The position numbers and the translations under genes are program-made. The notes under the pieces were generated by a model, which was not told the DNA's origin, did no database searches, and saw only the letters and a program-made list of their open reading frames with translations. From the NCBI GenBank assembly GCA_963971535.1, contig OZ020591.1, positions 394,501 through 458,500 on the forward strand: DNA of 64,000 bases, written 5' to 3'. Source of the stretch: Notolepis coatsorum (Eukaryota; Chordata; Actinopteri; Aulopiformes; Paralepididae). Positions 1-11,113 of the stretch are shown piece after piece. Position 1 is the stretch's first letter; each line of letters starts with the position of its first letter.

Positions 1-1459
1 ACCTGGACAAGCGGCAGGGGAACTATGTGAGAATGCTGTTCATCGACTACAGCTCAGCATTCAATACCATAGTCCCCTCCAAACTCATAGCCAAGCTCAG
101 GGACCTGGGCTTGAACTATGACCTCTGCCAGTGGGTCTTGGACTTCCTGACGGGCAGACCGCAGGTGGTGAGAGCAGGCAACTGCACCTCCACATCCATC
201 ATGCTCAACATAGGGGCCCCCCAGGGCTGTGTCCTGAGCCCCCTCCTCTACTCCCTGTACACACATGACTGCGTGGCACAGCGGAACAACAACACAATCA
301 TCAAATTTGCTGATGACACAGTAGTGGTGGGCCTGATCTCTGCCAACGACGAGAGGGCCTACCTGGAAGAGGTAGAGAATCTGTCACAGTGGTGTCAGGA
401 GAACTGCCTCTCCCTGAACGTCAGCAAAACAAAAGAGATGATTGTGGACTTCAGGAGGTCGGGGGTCAAGGACTACAGCCCCCTCAGCATCGACGGGGCA
501 CCGGTTGAGAGAGTGAACAGTTTCAAGTACCTCGGAGCCCACATATCCGAGGACTTGACATGGACCACACACATTGACAGTGTTGTGAAGAAGGCACGAC
601 AACGCCTCTACTTCCTCAGGCGCCTAAGGAAGTTCCAAGTCAGTCAGAAGATCCTTAAGAACTTCTACTCATGTACAATAGAGAGCATCCTGCCTGGCAA
701 CATCACCTCCTGGTTTGGGAATAGCACTGCACAAGACCGTAGCAGACTACAGAGAGTGACACGTTCAGCCGAACGCACAATTGGAGAGGGGCTTCCCACC
801 CTCCAGAACATTTACAACAAGCGGTGCAGGGGCAAGGCTAAGAGAACCATCAAGGACTCCAGCCACCCGAACAACTGCCTCTTTGAACTACTGCGGTCAG
901 GCAAGCGATACCGGAGTCTTAAGGCGAGCACAGAAAGACTCAGAAGAAGCTTCTATCACCAGGCCATCAGGCTGCTCAACGAACAATAAACACTATGCAA
1001 CAACCATCAAATGCACACAGCACACACACCCACACGCACACACTCACTTAAACAAACAACACACTGCAGCACCCACTCTCCACACTTTAGATCACTTAAA
1101 CACACTTTACACTTTATATTTATTGGTAAAGGATTTGCACTACAACTCGTACACCTTACTGTAAATTGTACCTAAATTGTACCTCATCCCATTTCTGCTC
1201 TGCACTATATAGTATTGTATATTAGTACATTGCATAGAATATTGTATATTGTATGGTAACTCAGTTACTTCTATTCTGCATCGAACATTGTACATATGTC
1301 TATACTGAACACTGTGACCTTTTTGTACTTCTATTTTACATGCTATACTATTTTATTTCATACTTATCTTGTCTAGCACAGTCTCTGGAGCGTAACAGTA
1401 AGAAGCATTTTGTATAAAAGTATTCTGTACTTCTGTATGACAACTATTAAAGAAACTTG
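1..1459 (+). mobile_element. L2/CR1-like LINE, 3' portion (5' end outside window)
   Basis: Non-LTR retrotransposon cut by the window start. It has the C-terminal two thirds of a reverse transcriptase frame, a stop at 987-989 and about 470 bp of AT-rich 3' untranslated sequence ending in ctattaaagaaacttgaac at 1459. A second copy at 53029-55660 is very similar through the coding part and 3' UTR, which fixes the 3' boundary. Clade placement (L2 or CR1 group) is an inference from protein style. The 3' end abuts a 29-bp minisatellite. Confidence 0.9.
3..989 (+). CDS. LINE reverse transcriptase, C-terminal part (partial, 5' end outside window)
   Basis: Reverse transcriptase of an L2/CR1-like LINE, which would copy its own RNA at a nicked chromosomal site. 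The frame is open from base 3; the first Met is at 27. Visible motifs: [11 protein letters not shown] (first catalytic Asp), [16 protein letters not shown], then FADDTVVVG with the catalytic Asp pair near 310-325. The thumb region and the C-terminal tail ([19 protein letters not shown], ending RLLNEQ) are typical of fish LINEs of this group. No internal stop or frameshift is seen in the visible part. The endonuclease half is missing only because the window starts here. It aligns end to end with the frame at 53756-55150. Confidence 0.88.
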   Translation: MDKRQGNYVRMLFIDYSSAFNTIVPSKLIAKLRDLGLNYDLCQWVLDFLTGRPQVVRAGNCTSTSIMLNIGAPQGCVLSPLLYSLYTHDCVAQRNNNTIIKFADDTVVVGLISANDERAYLEEVENLSQWCQENCLSLNVSKTKEMIVDFRRSGVKDYSPLSIDGAPVERVNSFKYLGAHISEDLTWTTHIDSVVKKARQRLYFLRRLRKFQVSQKILKNFYSCTIESILPGNITSWFGNSTAQDRSRLQRVTRSAERTIGEGLPTLQNIYNKRCRGKAKRTIKDSSHPNNCLFELLRSGKRYRSLKASTERLRRSFYHQAIRLLNEQ

Positions 1460-1795
1460 AACGTGGCCTCTGTCGGGGCCCGCGTGCCTCTGTGCCCTCT
1501 GTCGGGGCCCGCGTGCCTCTGTGCCCTCTGTCGGGGCCCGCGTGCCTCTGTGCCCTCTGTCGGGGCCCGCGTGCCTCTGTGCCCTCTGTCGGGGCCCGCG
1601 TGCCTCTGTGCCCTCTGTCGGGGCCCGCGTGCCTCTGTGCCCTCTGTCGGGGCCCGCGTGCCTCTGTGCCCTCTGTCGGGGCCCGCGTGCCTCTGTGCCC
1701 TCTGTCGGGGCCCGCGTGCCTCTGTGCCCTCGTGCCTCTGTGCCCTCTGTCGGGGCCCGCGTGCCTCTGTGCCCGCGTGCCTCTGTGCCGTCTAG
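1460..1795. repeat. 29-bp GC-rich minisatellite
   Basis: About eleven head-to-tail copies of a 29-bp unit whose core is cggggcccgcgtgcctctgt. Near 1728-1790 the array becomes irregular, with partial units. It is open in several frames on both strands only because the unit lacks stop codons; no gene is inferred. It starts directly at the 3' end of the preceding LINE. Confidence 0.95.
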
Positions 1796-2273
1796 ATTCA
1801 AGCAGCCGAGCCGAGAAAATAAAAGTGCAGAGGAAAATGTTTTCCAGATACATCTTCAAGCACTCGTGGGTTTTCTGGTTTCCCCCAACAGCCCAACAAG
1901 ATACGCTATTATAAGATACTCATACTTTATTTTAGATACAATACTAACAAGAAAGGAAGACAGAGAGAGAGAGAGAGTGCGTGCGTGTGTACACATGTTT
2001 TTTGAGGAACGCGTATCCCTGTGAGGACAAGCGAAGGTGCTGCGCAGGGAGATTGGGCTTCTTGGCTCTGAAAGCTCTTCTAACAGTGAAGTCTGAGAGC
2101 CCAACTGGCTGGAGTGCCTAGAAAAATAGCGTCCCGAATGCAAAGTCAGCAGAAAGGGTAATTTATGCGCATGGACGTAATACAATGTTATTTCTTCCCT
2201 TAAGTAAATAGGTTCAATGGCTCCTGCTCCTTTATCTTCCTGTTTTATACAGTGTTATGTGTGCGAGAGGCTC
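1796..2273. other. unassigned intergenic sequence
   Basis: No credible coding frame and no repeat family I recognise. There is a short GA run near 1960-1980. Confidence 0.6.
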
Positions 2274-3215
2274 TTAACTCATTCAGTGCCGGGGATTAGC
2301 CATCGCCCTGTGGTCGCATTGCCACATGTTAAAATATAGGACTGAGTCACCTTGTTTGTAGAGCTATAACTATATTCTATATTATAGCTATGGATACAAT
2401 ACTATGGCCCATTTGACATCACCTATCTATCGTTCAATATGTGAGAAAGAATAAATGTTTCCATCCATACGTTCCTGTGTTATACCGCGGTTTTAGAGCG
2501 GTCTAGGGTAATTCATGAAATCCTGAGTTAAAGCCCTATACCTCGATTCCACTATAGACGTTGCCATGCCTTGCCTGTATACGCTATTATCCCAAAATGA
2601 AATCTATATCATAGCTATTATGTTCCATCATGAATGCATGAAAGGGGGGGGTCGTTTCTGATTATTTGATTGTCAGTAACGGCATTCGCATTGAACACTA
2701 AAAACAGTTATCAGCTCGATCGGTATGAAAGCATTGCAGGATCAAGCAAAAATTTACGTCAAATCGTCCTTACCTGTGGCCGGGACCGGGAGTATTCCAA
2801 AAATAATATTCCAATTGTTTGATCGCCATCTGGTATATCCAATGTCCATTTCGTCGACGGCATAATCCACCACAACATATGGATCGGAGATATTTGATGC
2901 GCTTCGATGGAACCGGCAGAACGGATGCCCTTGTCCGACAAGGAAACATGAAACCGGAGACCTGGGGCCGTCCCACAGAGAAAGATACAAGGGTAGAAAG
3001 GGTGCTCGATACCGCCGTCTAGCGTGATACGGCCGGTATTGCACTTTTACATTCTCATGAGGATTCCCCATGTTAACCCCGAGTCTGTGTGCCTGTAATG
3101 AATAGAAATATTGAATAAAAGAAATAACGATCAAATAACGAGTATACTCGTTCTTGGCGTTCAACGATTGGCGCCCAATAACGAGTATACTCTTCGTTGG
3201 CAGTGAATGAGTTAA
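2274..3215. mobile_element. piggyBac-like non-autonomous transposon with TTAA target site
   Basis: The element 2278-3211 is flanked by TTAA on both sides (2274-2277 and 3212-3215). Its termini are inverted repeats, ctcattcagtgcc on the left and ggcagtgaatgag on the right, 12 of 13 matching. A subterminal motif acgagtatactc occurs twice near the right end (about 3138-3150 and 3180-3192). TTAA duplication is the hallmark of the piggyBac superfamily. No transposase is visible; 934 bp fits a MITE-like derivative. It contains an exon-like segment on the minus strand. Confidence 0.75.
2774..3092 (-). other. exon-like segment inside the piggyBac-like element
   Basis: On the minus strand, a pyrimidine-rich stretch leads to the acceptor ttctattcattacag, followed by 319 bp of higher-GC sequence and a strong donor, ccacag/gtaagg. 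More than one minus frame is open across the segment, so the reading frame is not settled, and I do not recognise the product. It could be a captured host exon, a relic of the element's own gene, or chance. Confidence 0.35.
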
Positions 3216-4166
3216 GGAGTCCCTGTAGATTTAAAATAATTTTTTTATTTTATTCCATATCATTGGCAAGTGGTACCAGAGCTCTCGAGTTACACAGTGA
3301 CTACTGTATCAGATGCTAGTTTCAACACCAAGTTTGTCTCCCAAGATTCCAAGATTTGGCTACACAACTTGGAAGGTGGGCAATATAAAGTGACTAGAAG
3401 ATCCTCTGGAATATTATGCCACCAGTGTGCCCTTGAACAATAGAGCTCAAACCTCTGTCTGCTCAAGAGAACCACACCAATTGCTGACGGTGGTGAGGAC
3501 AGACATGAATGAGTGGCAATGGACCAAGGAAAAGGTGCAAATCTGCTCAGTTACAGTATATACAATGCAGTCTGTATAAAGTACAGCTTTTTCATGTCCA
3601 CTTTTACTATGGAAGTCAATGGAGAAATCAGACATCTGTTCTTACAGTGACAGGATAGTGATGCTTTATATTGTCTTTGAACCCCCAGGGTCTGGACAAC
3701 ATGAACCCCCAGGGTCTGGACAACATGACGCTCAGAAGAAAACTACATTTCCCACAACGTGTTAGAACAGTTAGATTATTCTGATTCTCGGAGAGTCCAC
3801 TGTACACCTAAAATCCCATTAGGTCCCATTGTATTGAGGGGCATTGGTCTGCTTTTGTTAGCATGAAAGACAAACTAATTTCATGAATGACCACTTAGGG
3901 CAAGTCATTGATTGTAAAGGATTTGCAACCAAATATTAAATATGATGACTTTATTTAAGTTTATGGTAATTTATCCAATTACTTTCTGTCCCCTAAATGG
4001 GGGGCTATGTATAAAAGGGCTACACTTCCTACATAGTTCACTCAATATGGATAGACCTCCATTATGTAAGACTATTTTCTGTGTTATACATAAAAAGAAA
4101 TGACCAGGCTTTTACACTGGCACAACACAACATCTTGACACTCCCTTGCGACCATGGTGCCCTATG
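3216..4166. other. unassigned intergenic sequence with a 24-bp tandem duplication
   Basis: No coding frame is supported. A perfect two-copy 24-bp direct repeat lies at 3680-3703 and 3704-3727 (core cccccagggtctggacaaca). The rest is ordinary AT-rich sequence. Confidence 0.6.
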
Positions 4167-6002
4167 GCTGACTGTCTCTGCTGCTCCAGAGGTCAACACC
4201 AAGCTGACTGTCTCTGCTGCTCCAGAGGTCAACACCAAGCTGACTGTCTCCTCCAGAGGTCAACACCAAGCTGACTGTCTCTGCTCCTCCAGAGGTCAAC
4301 ACCAAGCTGACTGTCTCTGCTGCTCCAGAGGTCAACACCAAGCTGACTGTCTCTGCTCCTCCAGAGGTCAACACCAAGCTGACTGTCTCTGCTGCTCCAG
4401 AGGTCAACACCAAGCTGACTGTCTCCTCCAGAGGTCAACACCAAGCTGACTGTCTCTGCTGCTCCAGAGGTCAACACCAAGCTGACTGTCTCTGCTCCTC
4501 CAGAGGTCAACACCAAGCTGACTGTCTCTGCTGCTCCAGAGGTCAACACCAAGCTGACTGTCTCTGCTCCTCCAGAGGTCAACACCAAGCTGACTGTCTC
4601 TGCTGCTCCAGAGGTCAACACCAAGCTGACTGTCTCTGCTCCTCCAGAGGTCAACACCAAGCTGACTGTCTCTGCTGCTCCAGAGGTCAACACCAAGCTG
4701 ACTGTCTCTGCTCCTCCAGAGGTCAACACCAAGCTGACTGTCTCTGCTCCTCCAGAGGTCAACACCAAGCTGACTGTCTCTGCTCCTCCAGAGGTCAACA
4801 CCAAGCTGACTGTCTCCTACAGAGGTCAACACCAAGCTGACTGTCTCTGCTCCTCCAGAGGTCAACACCAAGCTGACTGTCTCTGCTCCTCCAGAGGTCA
4901 ACACCAAGCTGACTGTCTCTGCTCCTCCAGAGGTCAACACCAAGCTGACTGTCTCCTCCAGAGGTCAACACCAAGCTGACTGTCTCTGCTCCTCCAGAGG
5001 TCAACACCAAGCTGACTGTCTCTGCTCCTCCAGAGGTCAACACCAAGCTGACTGTCTCTGCTGCTCCAGAGGTCAACACCAAGCTGACTGTCTCTGCTCC
5101 TCCAGAGGTCAACACCAAGCTGACTGTCTCCTACAGAGGTCAACACCAAGCTGACTGTCTCTGCTCCTCCAGAGGTCAACACCAAGCTGACTGTCTCTGC
5201 TCCTCCAGAGGTCAACACCAAGCTGACTGTCTCTGCTGCTCCAGAGGTCAACACCAAGCTGACTGTCTCTGCTCCTCCAGAGGTCAGAGGTCAACACCAA
5301 GCTGACTGTCTCTGCTGCTCCAGAGGTCAGAGGTCAACACCAAGCTGACTGTCTCCTCCAGAGGTCAACACCAAGCTGACTGTCTCTGCTCCTCCAGAGG
5401 TCAACACCAAGCTGACTGTCTCTGCTGCTCCAGAGGTCAACACCAAGCTGACTGTCTCCTCCAGAGGTCAACACCAAGCTGACTGTCTCCTCCAGAGGTC
5501 AACACCAAGCTGACTGTCTCTGCTCCTCCAGAGGTCAACACCAAGCTGACTGTCTCCTCCAGAGGTCAACACCAAGCTGACTGTCTCCTCCAGAGGTCAA
5601 CACCAAGCTGACTGTCTCTGCTCCTACAGAGGTCAACACCAAGCTGACTGTCTCCTCCAGAGGTCAACACCAAGCTGACTGTCTCCTCCAGAGGTCAACA
5701 CCAAGCTGACTGTCTCCTCCAGAGGTCAACACCAAGCTGACTGTCTCCTCCAGAGGTCAACACCAAGCTGACTGTCTCTGCTGCTCCAGAGGTCAACACC
5801 AAGCTGACTGTCTCTGCTCCTCCAGAGGTCAACACCAAGCTGACTGTCTCTGCTCCTCCAGAGGTCAGAGGTCAACACCAAGCTGACTGTCTCTGCTCCT
5901 CAGAGGTCAACACCAAGCTGACTGTCTCTGCTCCTCCTCCTCCAGAGGTCAACACCAAGCTGACTGTCTCTGCTCCTCCAGAGGTCAGAGGTCAACACCA
6001 AG
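4167..6002. repeat. 1.8-kb minisatellite with 36-bp and 31-bp unit variants
   Basis: More than fifty tandem copies of a unit containing ccagaggtcaacaccaagct. Long units (36 bp) carry gactgtctctgctgctcc or gactgtctctgctcctcc; short units (31 bp) have lost 5 bp from the ctctgctg part. A few units duplicate aggtcag (near 5280, 5325, 5865, 5980). The long form is a multiple of three, so long open frames appear in both strands with 12-residue periodicity; these are not genes. Confidence 0.97.
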
Positions 6003-6605
6003 ACCAGAATGTTCTGAATCACAGAATATTCATGAAAAAGAATCACAGAAAAAGACCAGAAGCCAAATATTATATGAGCAAAATATGACTTAATGAAGCT
6101 GATTAAATATGTTCCTTGCATATGTTTTTCCCCCCATACTTTTTAAATCCTCCTATAGGCAAAGAACACCATTAGCCTGGAGCCACAACAATTAACTACC
6201 ATTTCCAATTGCATCCATACTTGCGCACCTCCATACAATCTAACAAATGCATTGATTTAACGATTCCACGCCCATAGTGGAAATAAAAGCAGTAATAATT
6301 GACCAAATCACCTTTTTGAGCTTTTAAAACAAATGTTTTAGTCCAGACTCTCTGAGGGCCCTCCCCCAGCTTGGGGCGCTGGGTAGTCAGTTCCACTATC
6401 CACAAAATGTATATAAATCATTATTACTTTTGCTACTCATTTATCATCATGATGATTATGATACCCGCATCTTGGAAATTAACTGAAAATTGAAATCCAA
6501 TAAAAGGTCATCTAGAATGATGAAATATATGTCTCCTTCATTGAGTCACTGGTGGAACAGTACAGTTGATTTGATTTGATTTGATTTATAAAATGTGGAC
6601 GTTTA
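6003..6605. other. unassigned intergenic sequence
   Basis: AT-rich, no supported gene. A short ttgat pentamer array lies near 6563-6590. The segment near 6345-6385 resembles the end of a dispersed repeat also glimpsed near 17970, but I cannot name it. Confidence 0.5.
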
Positions 6606-7250
6606 CAGGAGATGTGCTGCGTGGGCAGGTCACCACAGTAGGGTTAGGGTTAGGGTTACAGGAGATGTGCTGCGTGGGCAGGTCACCACAGTAGGGTTAG
6701 GGTTAGGGTTACAGGAGATGTGCTGCGTGGGCAGGTCACCACAGTAGGGTTAGGGTTAGGGTTACAGGAGATGTGCTGCGTGGGCAGGTCACCACAGGAG
6801 ATGTGCTGCGTGGGCAGGTCACCACAGTAGATGTGCTGCGTGGGCAGGTCACCACAGTAGATGTGCTGCGTGGGCAGGTCACCACAGTAGATGTGCTGCG
6901 TGGGCAGGTCACCACAGTAGATGTGCTGCGTGGGCAGGTCACCACAGTAGATGTGCTGCGTGGGCAGGTCACCACAGGAGATGTGCTGCGTGGGCAGGTC
7001 ACCACAGGAGATGTGCTGCGTGGGCAGGTCACCACAGTAGATGTGCTGCGTGGGCAGGTCACCACAGTAGATGTGCTGCGTGGGCAGGTCACCACAGGAG
7101 ATGTGCTGCGTGGGCAGGTCACCACAGTAGATGTGCTGCGTGGGCAGGTCACCACAGGAGATGTGCTGCGTGGGCAGGTCACCACAGTAGATGTGCTGCG
7201 TGGGCAGGTCACCACAGGAGATGTGCTGCGTGGGCAGGTCACCACAGTAG
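6606..7250. repeat. composite minisatellite: 53-bp units with telomeric repeats, then 30-bp units
   Basis: The first three units (from 6608, 6661 and 6714) are 53 bp each and end in gtagggttagggttagggtt, about three vertebrate telomere hexamers. From about 6767 the array changes to some sixteen 30-bp units, core atgtgctgcgtgggcaggtc, each joined by accacagtag or accacaggag. The 30-bp unit is the 53-bp unit without its telomeric segment. Long open frames here are by-products of the repeat. Confidence 0.95.
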
Positions 7251-7289
7251 CGCACACTGTTCCAGAGAACGTCTTGGAGACTTGACTTA

Positions 7290-7480
7290 TGTGTCAGATT
7301 TTGAGTTGCCCTGCCAGGACCGCTCTCGGGTGAACCAGGCCACGGTGTGTCGCACCGCATATGGGCAATGTCGCAGGTTCGAGTCCAACTCTTGACATTT
7401 ATTGCGTGTCACCTCACCACCAGCATCACCGCCCCTATACTGTACTCTATTGAATAAAACAGAAGGACCATAACATTATA
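7290..7480 (+). mobile_element. possible tRNA-derived SINE
   Basis: The sequence has an RNA polymerase III B-box-like motif, ggttcgagtcc, at 7376-7386, about 35 bp after ggccacggtgtgtcgcacc, which could be a decayed A-box region. It is followed by an AT-rich stretch with adenine runs. No target duplication was found. Confidence 0.35.
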
Positions 7481-8370
7481 ATAAAAAAAAATATAAAAAG
7501 AAAATTCGAAAATAATTACAATGTCAGATCAAACCAAAGACCAAATGTAATAAAACTGGATTACATGTTCCTTTGACTTTGCTAGTTTGCGTGGGTTAGA
7601 GGAAAACGCATGCAAAGAATTCTCCTTTCCTATGTCATCGATCTCACGCATGCACAAAATAGCATCTAGTTAAAGAGCTGAGGGCAGTTACTTTCTAGAT
7701 CTGTTTATTTAGTACAATACGATTAATGTGTTGCACTTGTTGAAATAAAAACTGAACAGTGGCTGCGGCTGAAATTTTTTGGTCAAGGTTGAATCACGTT
7801 GGTGCAGACTGGCCTACAGGCACTGCCAACACCCCACCGCCTGCCATGAGAGAACCGGGGCCTCTTGACACAGGCCTGGTTACAGCTACATATGAAGAAT
7901 GTACTGCAGATTAAGAGGAATTACTGCATCAATATGATTTGTGAGCCATTCTGCGTCAACGGACTGGGATTGGCTTCCTCTCCATTTATCACAAACAAAT
8001 TACAGTAACTCCCAATTCAACCACTGTTTATATTTCCTCATGGTGGCAAGACTCAACACCCTGAGGTTTCTGTCTCATAATTGCTTAAACCCAAGGCTGG
8101 CCCTCATTCTAAGTGAATAGAATATAATAGAAAGCTTTATTGTCATTGTACTAATACAATGAAAATAAATTAGGAGTGCTACTCCTGATCAGTGCATTTA
8201 AAAACAGGTAAAAGGGTAAACAGGACAACTACAATACACATTCATCCCTCCATGCTACACATATCATTCACTCCATAATACACATATTATTCACTCCATA
8301 CTACACATATTCTGATTGTAACCATTATCTGAAAAAAATATTATAATAATAATGATTCTAACCCTAACTA
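7481..8370. other. unassigned sequence, possibly LINE 3' UTR relics
   Basis: No coding frame is supported. The part around 8115-8225 (agaaagctttattgtcattg and following) resembles the 3' untranslated region of a fish LINE, but no coding part remains. Confidence 0.4.
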
Positions 8371-8475
8371 ACTTTACTGTCATGCACTTGAGTTGTGCCC
8401 TTCCTGTTGACTTGTCGTACAGAACTTGTAAGTTGCTTTGGATAAAAGCGTCAGCTAAATGACTAAATGTAAACA
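8371..8475 (+). repeat. dispersed fish LINE/SINE 3' tail
   Basis: Contains ttgctttggataaaagcgtc followed by agctaaatgactaaatgtaa, the 3' tail shared by many teleost L2-type LINEs and partner SINEs. The same tail occurs in the opposite orientation at 12531-12605, 18036-18080 and 18308-18365. Confidence 0.7.
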
Positions 8476-9124
8476 TAATCACTAACTCCATACCACATAT
8501 CACTAACTCCATACCACACATATCACTAACTCCATACCCAGGGCCGCCTCAGGGGGTGTGCGAGCAGTGCGGTCGCACAGGGCCTCGCGGGAAGGGGGGC
8601 CTCGCAAAATAAAAAATAATAATTTTTTTTTTTTTTTTTTCGAGGCCCCCCTTCCCGCGAGGCCCTTTTTCATCACAGACCTAAAATCTAGTTTTGCTTA
8701 TATGCTTATATATTTCACATTAGACACGTTTGTAGAATGTGTCTGACTTGTTCCTGGGTCTGCAGTGACATACTCACTATTGGAGCTCTGGGGCTCTGCA
8801 GCAGACATACTATTGGTTTCAACGAAGGGAGTGGTTACTTACATCATGTGTAGTACGCCGGCGTGAGTCAGCTGCGTTTGACTATTTCGCGCGTGCAGTT
8901 TTTGACTATTATGCTTAGTTATGCCAGCCAAGACGAAGAGGTCGGTCATTATCAGTCGGTCGGTCACCAAGGAACGTTGACGAAAGGCCTCTCGCTGGCG
9001 GGACAAATGGCCGGAGCCTTGTCATGATGCAGTCGGGATATAGCCATGATGATGTCGGCTAGTAGCTAGCTTAGCTAAAGGCTAACTAGCGTTAGCTAAC
9101 CTAGAGACAGCGCATGCAGCCAAG

Positions 9125-9197
9125 ATGAAGAGGATGGTCGTTTGGCAGATGAACTTCGTCAACTCCACGCGGTTGTCTCCATCCTCTTGGACGTTTG
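9125..9197 (+). other. first exon-like segment of hAT-like element A
   Basis: Begins with ATG (MKRMVVWQMNF...) and runs open for 24 codons to a strong splice donor, tttg/gtgagt. The same segment with the same donor occurs in element B on the minus strand (about 44645-44720) with only a few substitutions. Protein family not recognised. Confidence 0.4.
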
Positions 9198-9647
9198 GTG
9201 AGTTTTTAACCTATTCTATTAACTCTATTCTATTCCCGCCGTGGACATCTCTCTCTCTCTCTCTCTCTCTGGAGCTAAACTGGCCGACTAGCTGTTGTAG
9301 TACTACTAGTAGCTAACGGTGTGTGGCCTGGTGTCAGCACCTGTATGTAGCCGCATAGCTTGCTTCTGCGTTAGCTAATGGTTAGCGATAGCCTGGTTGA
9401 GCTAACTGTTAGCCAGTTAGCTGTTTAGCTACGACGTTAGCTGCCGGCTGCGCTCGGCTGGGAACGTTCGTTTGATGCTATCAGTTAGCCTTGAGTTAGC
9501 TGTTAGCTTGTGCTACGACCATTGACATTAGCCGTGAGAATAGCAGGGGGTTCTGGCACTCTGACTACGACATCATCTTTGACAGAAGATGTAGTCGGGC
9601 CTGCACCATGACAAGGCTCTGGCCATAGCTTATTTTTGTCCCGACAG

Positions 9648-9712
9648 CGAGAGGCCTTTCGTCAACGTGGAGACCTGTGTTGCGGCCTTTCGCCCTGCGT
9701 TCCTTGGTGCAG
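9648..9712 (+). other. second exon-like segment of hAT-like element A
   Basis: 65 bp bounded by an acceptor (tttttgtcccgacag) and a donor (cag/gtaaga). Element B has the same 65-bp segment on the minus strand at 43494-43558 with both splice signals intact. Joined to the first segment the frame stays open (inference). Confidence 0.4.
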
Positions 9713-9951
9713 GTAAGATTAATGAAAATGTCATGACATTACCCCACTCTTCCTTCCTTCCCCTCCCGAATGTTTTGTTAATAACAATGTTTATCGCGTT
9801 TAAATCTCGCACAAAAGGTAAAAAAAAAAAAATTCATACAGTCAACATATTCTTAAATAATAGCGCTGCCCGAGGCTGGGCATGATACAGTCAACATATA
9901 GCAAGAGAGAGCGAGAGAGAGCTCCCGTTCTACAGTCAATATACAGTGTAC

Positions 9952-9988
<37 letters not shown>

Positions 9989-10629
9989 CACATTGGAAAG
10001 AAATTGAAATGCTATTTGGCCCCCCTTCCCGCGAGGCCCTGTGCGACCGCACTGCTCGCACACCCCCTGAGGTGGCCCTGACCACACATATCACTAACTC
10101 CATACCACACATATCACTAACTCCATACTACACATATCACTAACTCCATACCACACATATCACTAACTCCATACCACACATATCACTAACTCCATACCAC
10201 ACATATCACCAGGGGTGTAAAGTACTTGAGTAATTGTACTTCGTTACAATACTTAAGTACTGTTTTGGGGGATTTGTACTTTACTCAAGTATTATTAGGT
10301 TTGTATACTTTGTACTTTTACTCCATTACATTTCAGACAAAAAAAACATACTTTTTACTCCTTACATTTAAAATGCAGACCTACAAAGTACAAATCTCGC
10401 AGGTCCAACCATTTTAATTAGTATATTTGAATTGTTTATCTCGCCAAACTAACGTTAACGTTATTAATCCTGCGACCGCAGGTAAACAGCCAATCAAATC
10501 CCCATCAATGTAAAATGAACCCGCCCATACCCATGCTGATTGGTCCTTGTGCAAGACTAGAAAGCGGGGATCTTTGATTAAACACCTGTTATCAGAAGAA
10601 TAGACAGTCAGAGTGACAAGCCATAGAAG

Positions 10630-11113
10630 ATGGCCACAAGGAGTGATGAAGAAGACGAAACGGTCGGCGACAGCGTGGACGGACAAGACGAGCATCCATG
10701 GCCCTATCTACAAAAAATAAATAGTTCAAGGACTCCAACCTTATAGTGTTGTTGAGTTGCCATCATTCAAAAACCTGATAAATGGTTTGCGACCAAGCAC
10801 TAACGTCATTATGACGAGGCCCACTGGCCGTTCGAAGATCAGCAAAGCTGCTCAAACCATGAAAGAGAAAGTCACTGCTGCTATGAGTGAAGTTGAATGG
10901 ATCGCGACAACAACAGATTGCTGGACAGCCCGACGAAGAAGTTTCATAGGGGTAACCGCTCACTGGATCGACACTGAAAGCTTTGAAAGGCATTCTGTTG
11001 CACTTGCCTGCAGAAGACTGAAGGGCTCCCATACTTTCAATGTTTTGGCCAGTGCCTTAAACGACATTCACTTGGAGTACAAAATCCGCATTATGCTGTG
11101 GTTAATATTGTGA
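10630..11113 (+). pseudogene. hAT transposase remnant
   Basis: Remnant of the cut-and-paste transposase of the surrounding hAT element. An N-terminal start at 10630 (MATRSDEEDE..., then HPWPYLQK) runs into a stop after 38 codons. From 10757 another frame gives a recognisable piece of the catalytic core: PSFKNLINGLRP, then TTTDCWTARRRSFIGVTAHW, matching the TTDxWT region of ZBED-like hAT transposases and holding a catalytic Asp. The frame ends soon after SALNDIHLEYKI, where the minisatellite begins. The BED zinc finger expected between the two parts and everything after the first third of the catalytic domain, including the dimerisation region, are gone. The protein cannot be functional. Confidence 0.85.

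Larger units (their letters stand above)
8539..10080 (+). mobile_element. hAT-like transposon A, non-autonomous
   Basis: Termini are long inverted repeats: the left begins cagggccgcctcagggggtg, the right ends in its near-perfect complement (ggtggccctg). It shares its ends and several internal blocks with element B (42479-45334). Near the left end it has a foldback: the TIR, a T-run at 8622-8640, then the TIR sequence inverted. A block at about 8968-9034 is an inverted copy of 9600-9670, showing internal rearrangement. Exon-like segments lie at 9125-9197 and 9648-9712. No 8-bp target duplication is clear; only acc is shared, perhaps because the target array has since changed. The hAT call rests mainly on element B. 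Confidence 0.7.

Noticed and set aside
1353-2024. Arg/Gly/Pro-rich frames on both strands
   Set aside because: Minisatellite artefact of the 29-bp unit, which cycles through all frames.
4162-6121. Several long periodic reading frames (up to 191 codons) on both strands
   Set aside because: They are produced by minisatellite units whose length is a multiple of three; no start context, no domain and frame breaks at every short unit.
4167-7250. CRISPR array
   Set aside because: Repeats are contiguous with no unique spacers, and the context is a vertebrate genome.
6683-7360. Periodic frames of 170-225 codons
   Set aside because: By-product of the 30-bp tandem unit, open on both strands at once.
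8531-10090. 8-bp target duplication for hAT-like element A
   Set aside because: The flanks tccatacc and accacaca do not match; only acc is shared, so no duplication is claimed.
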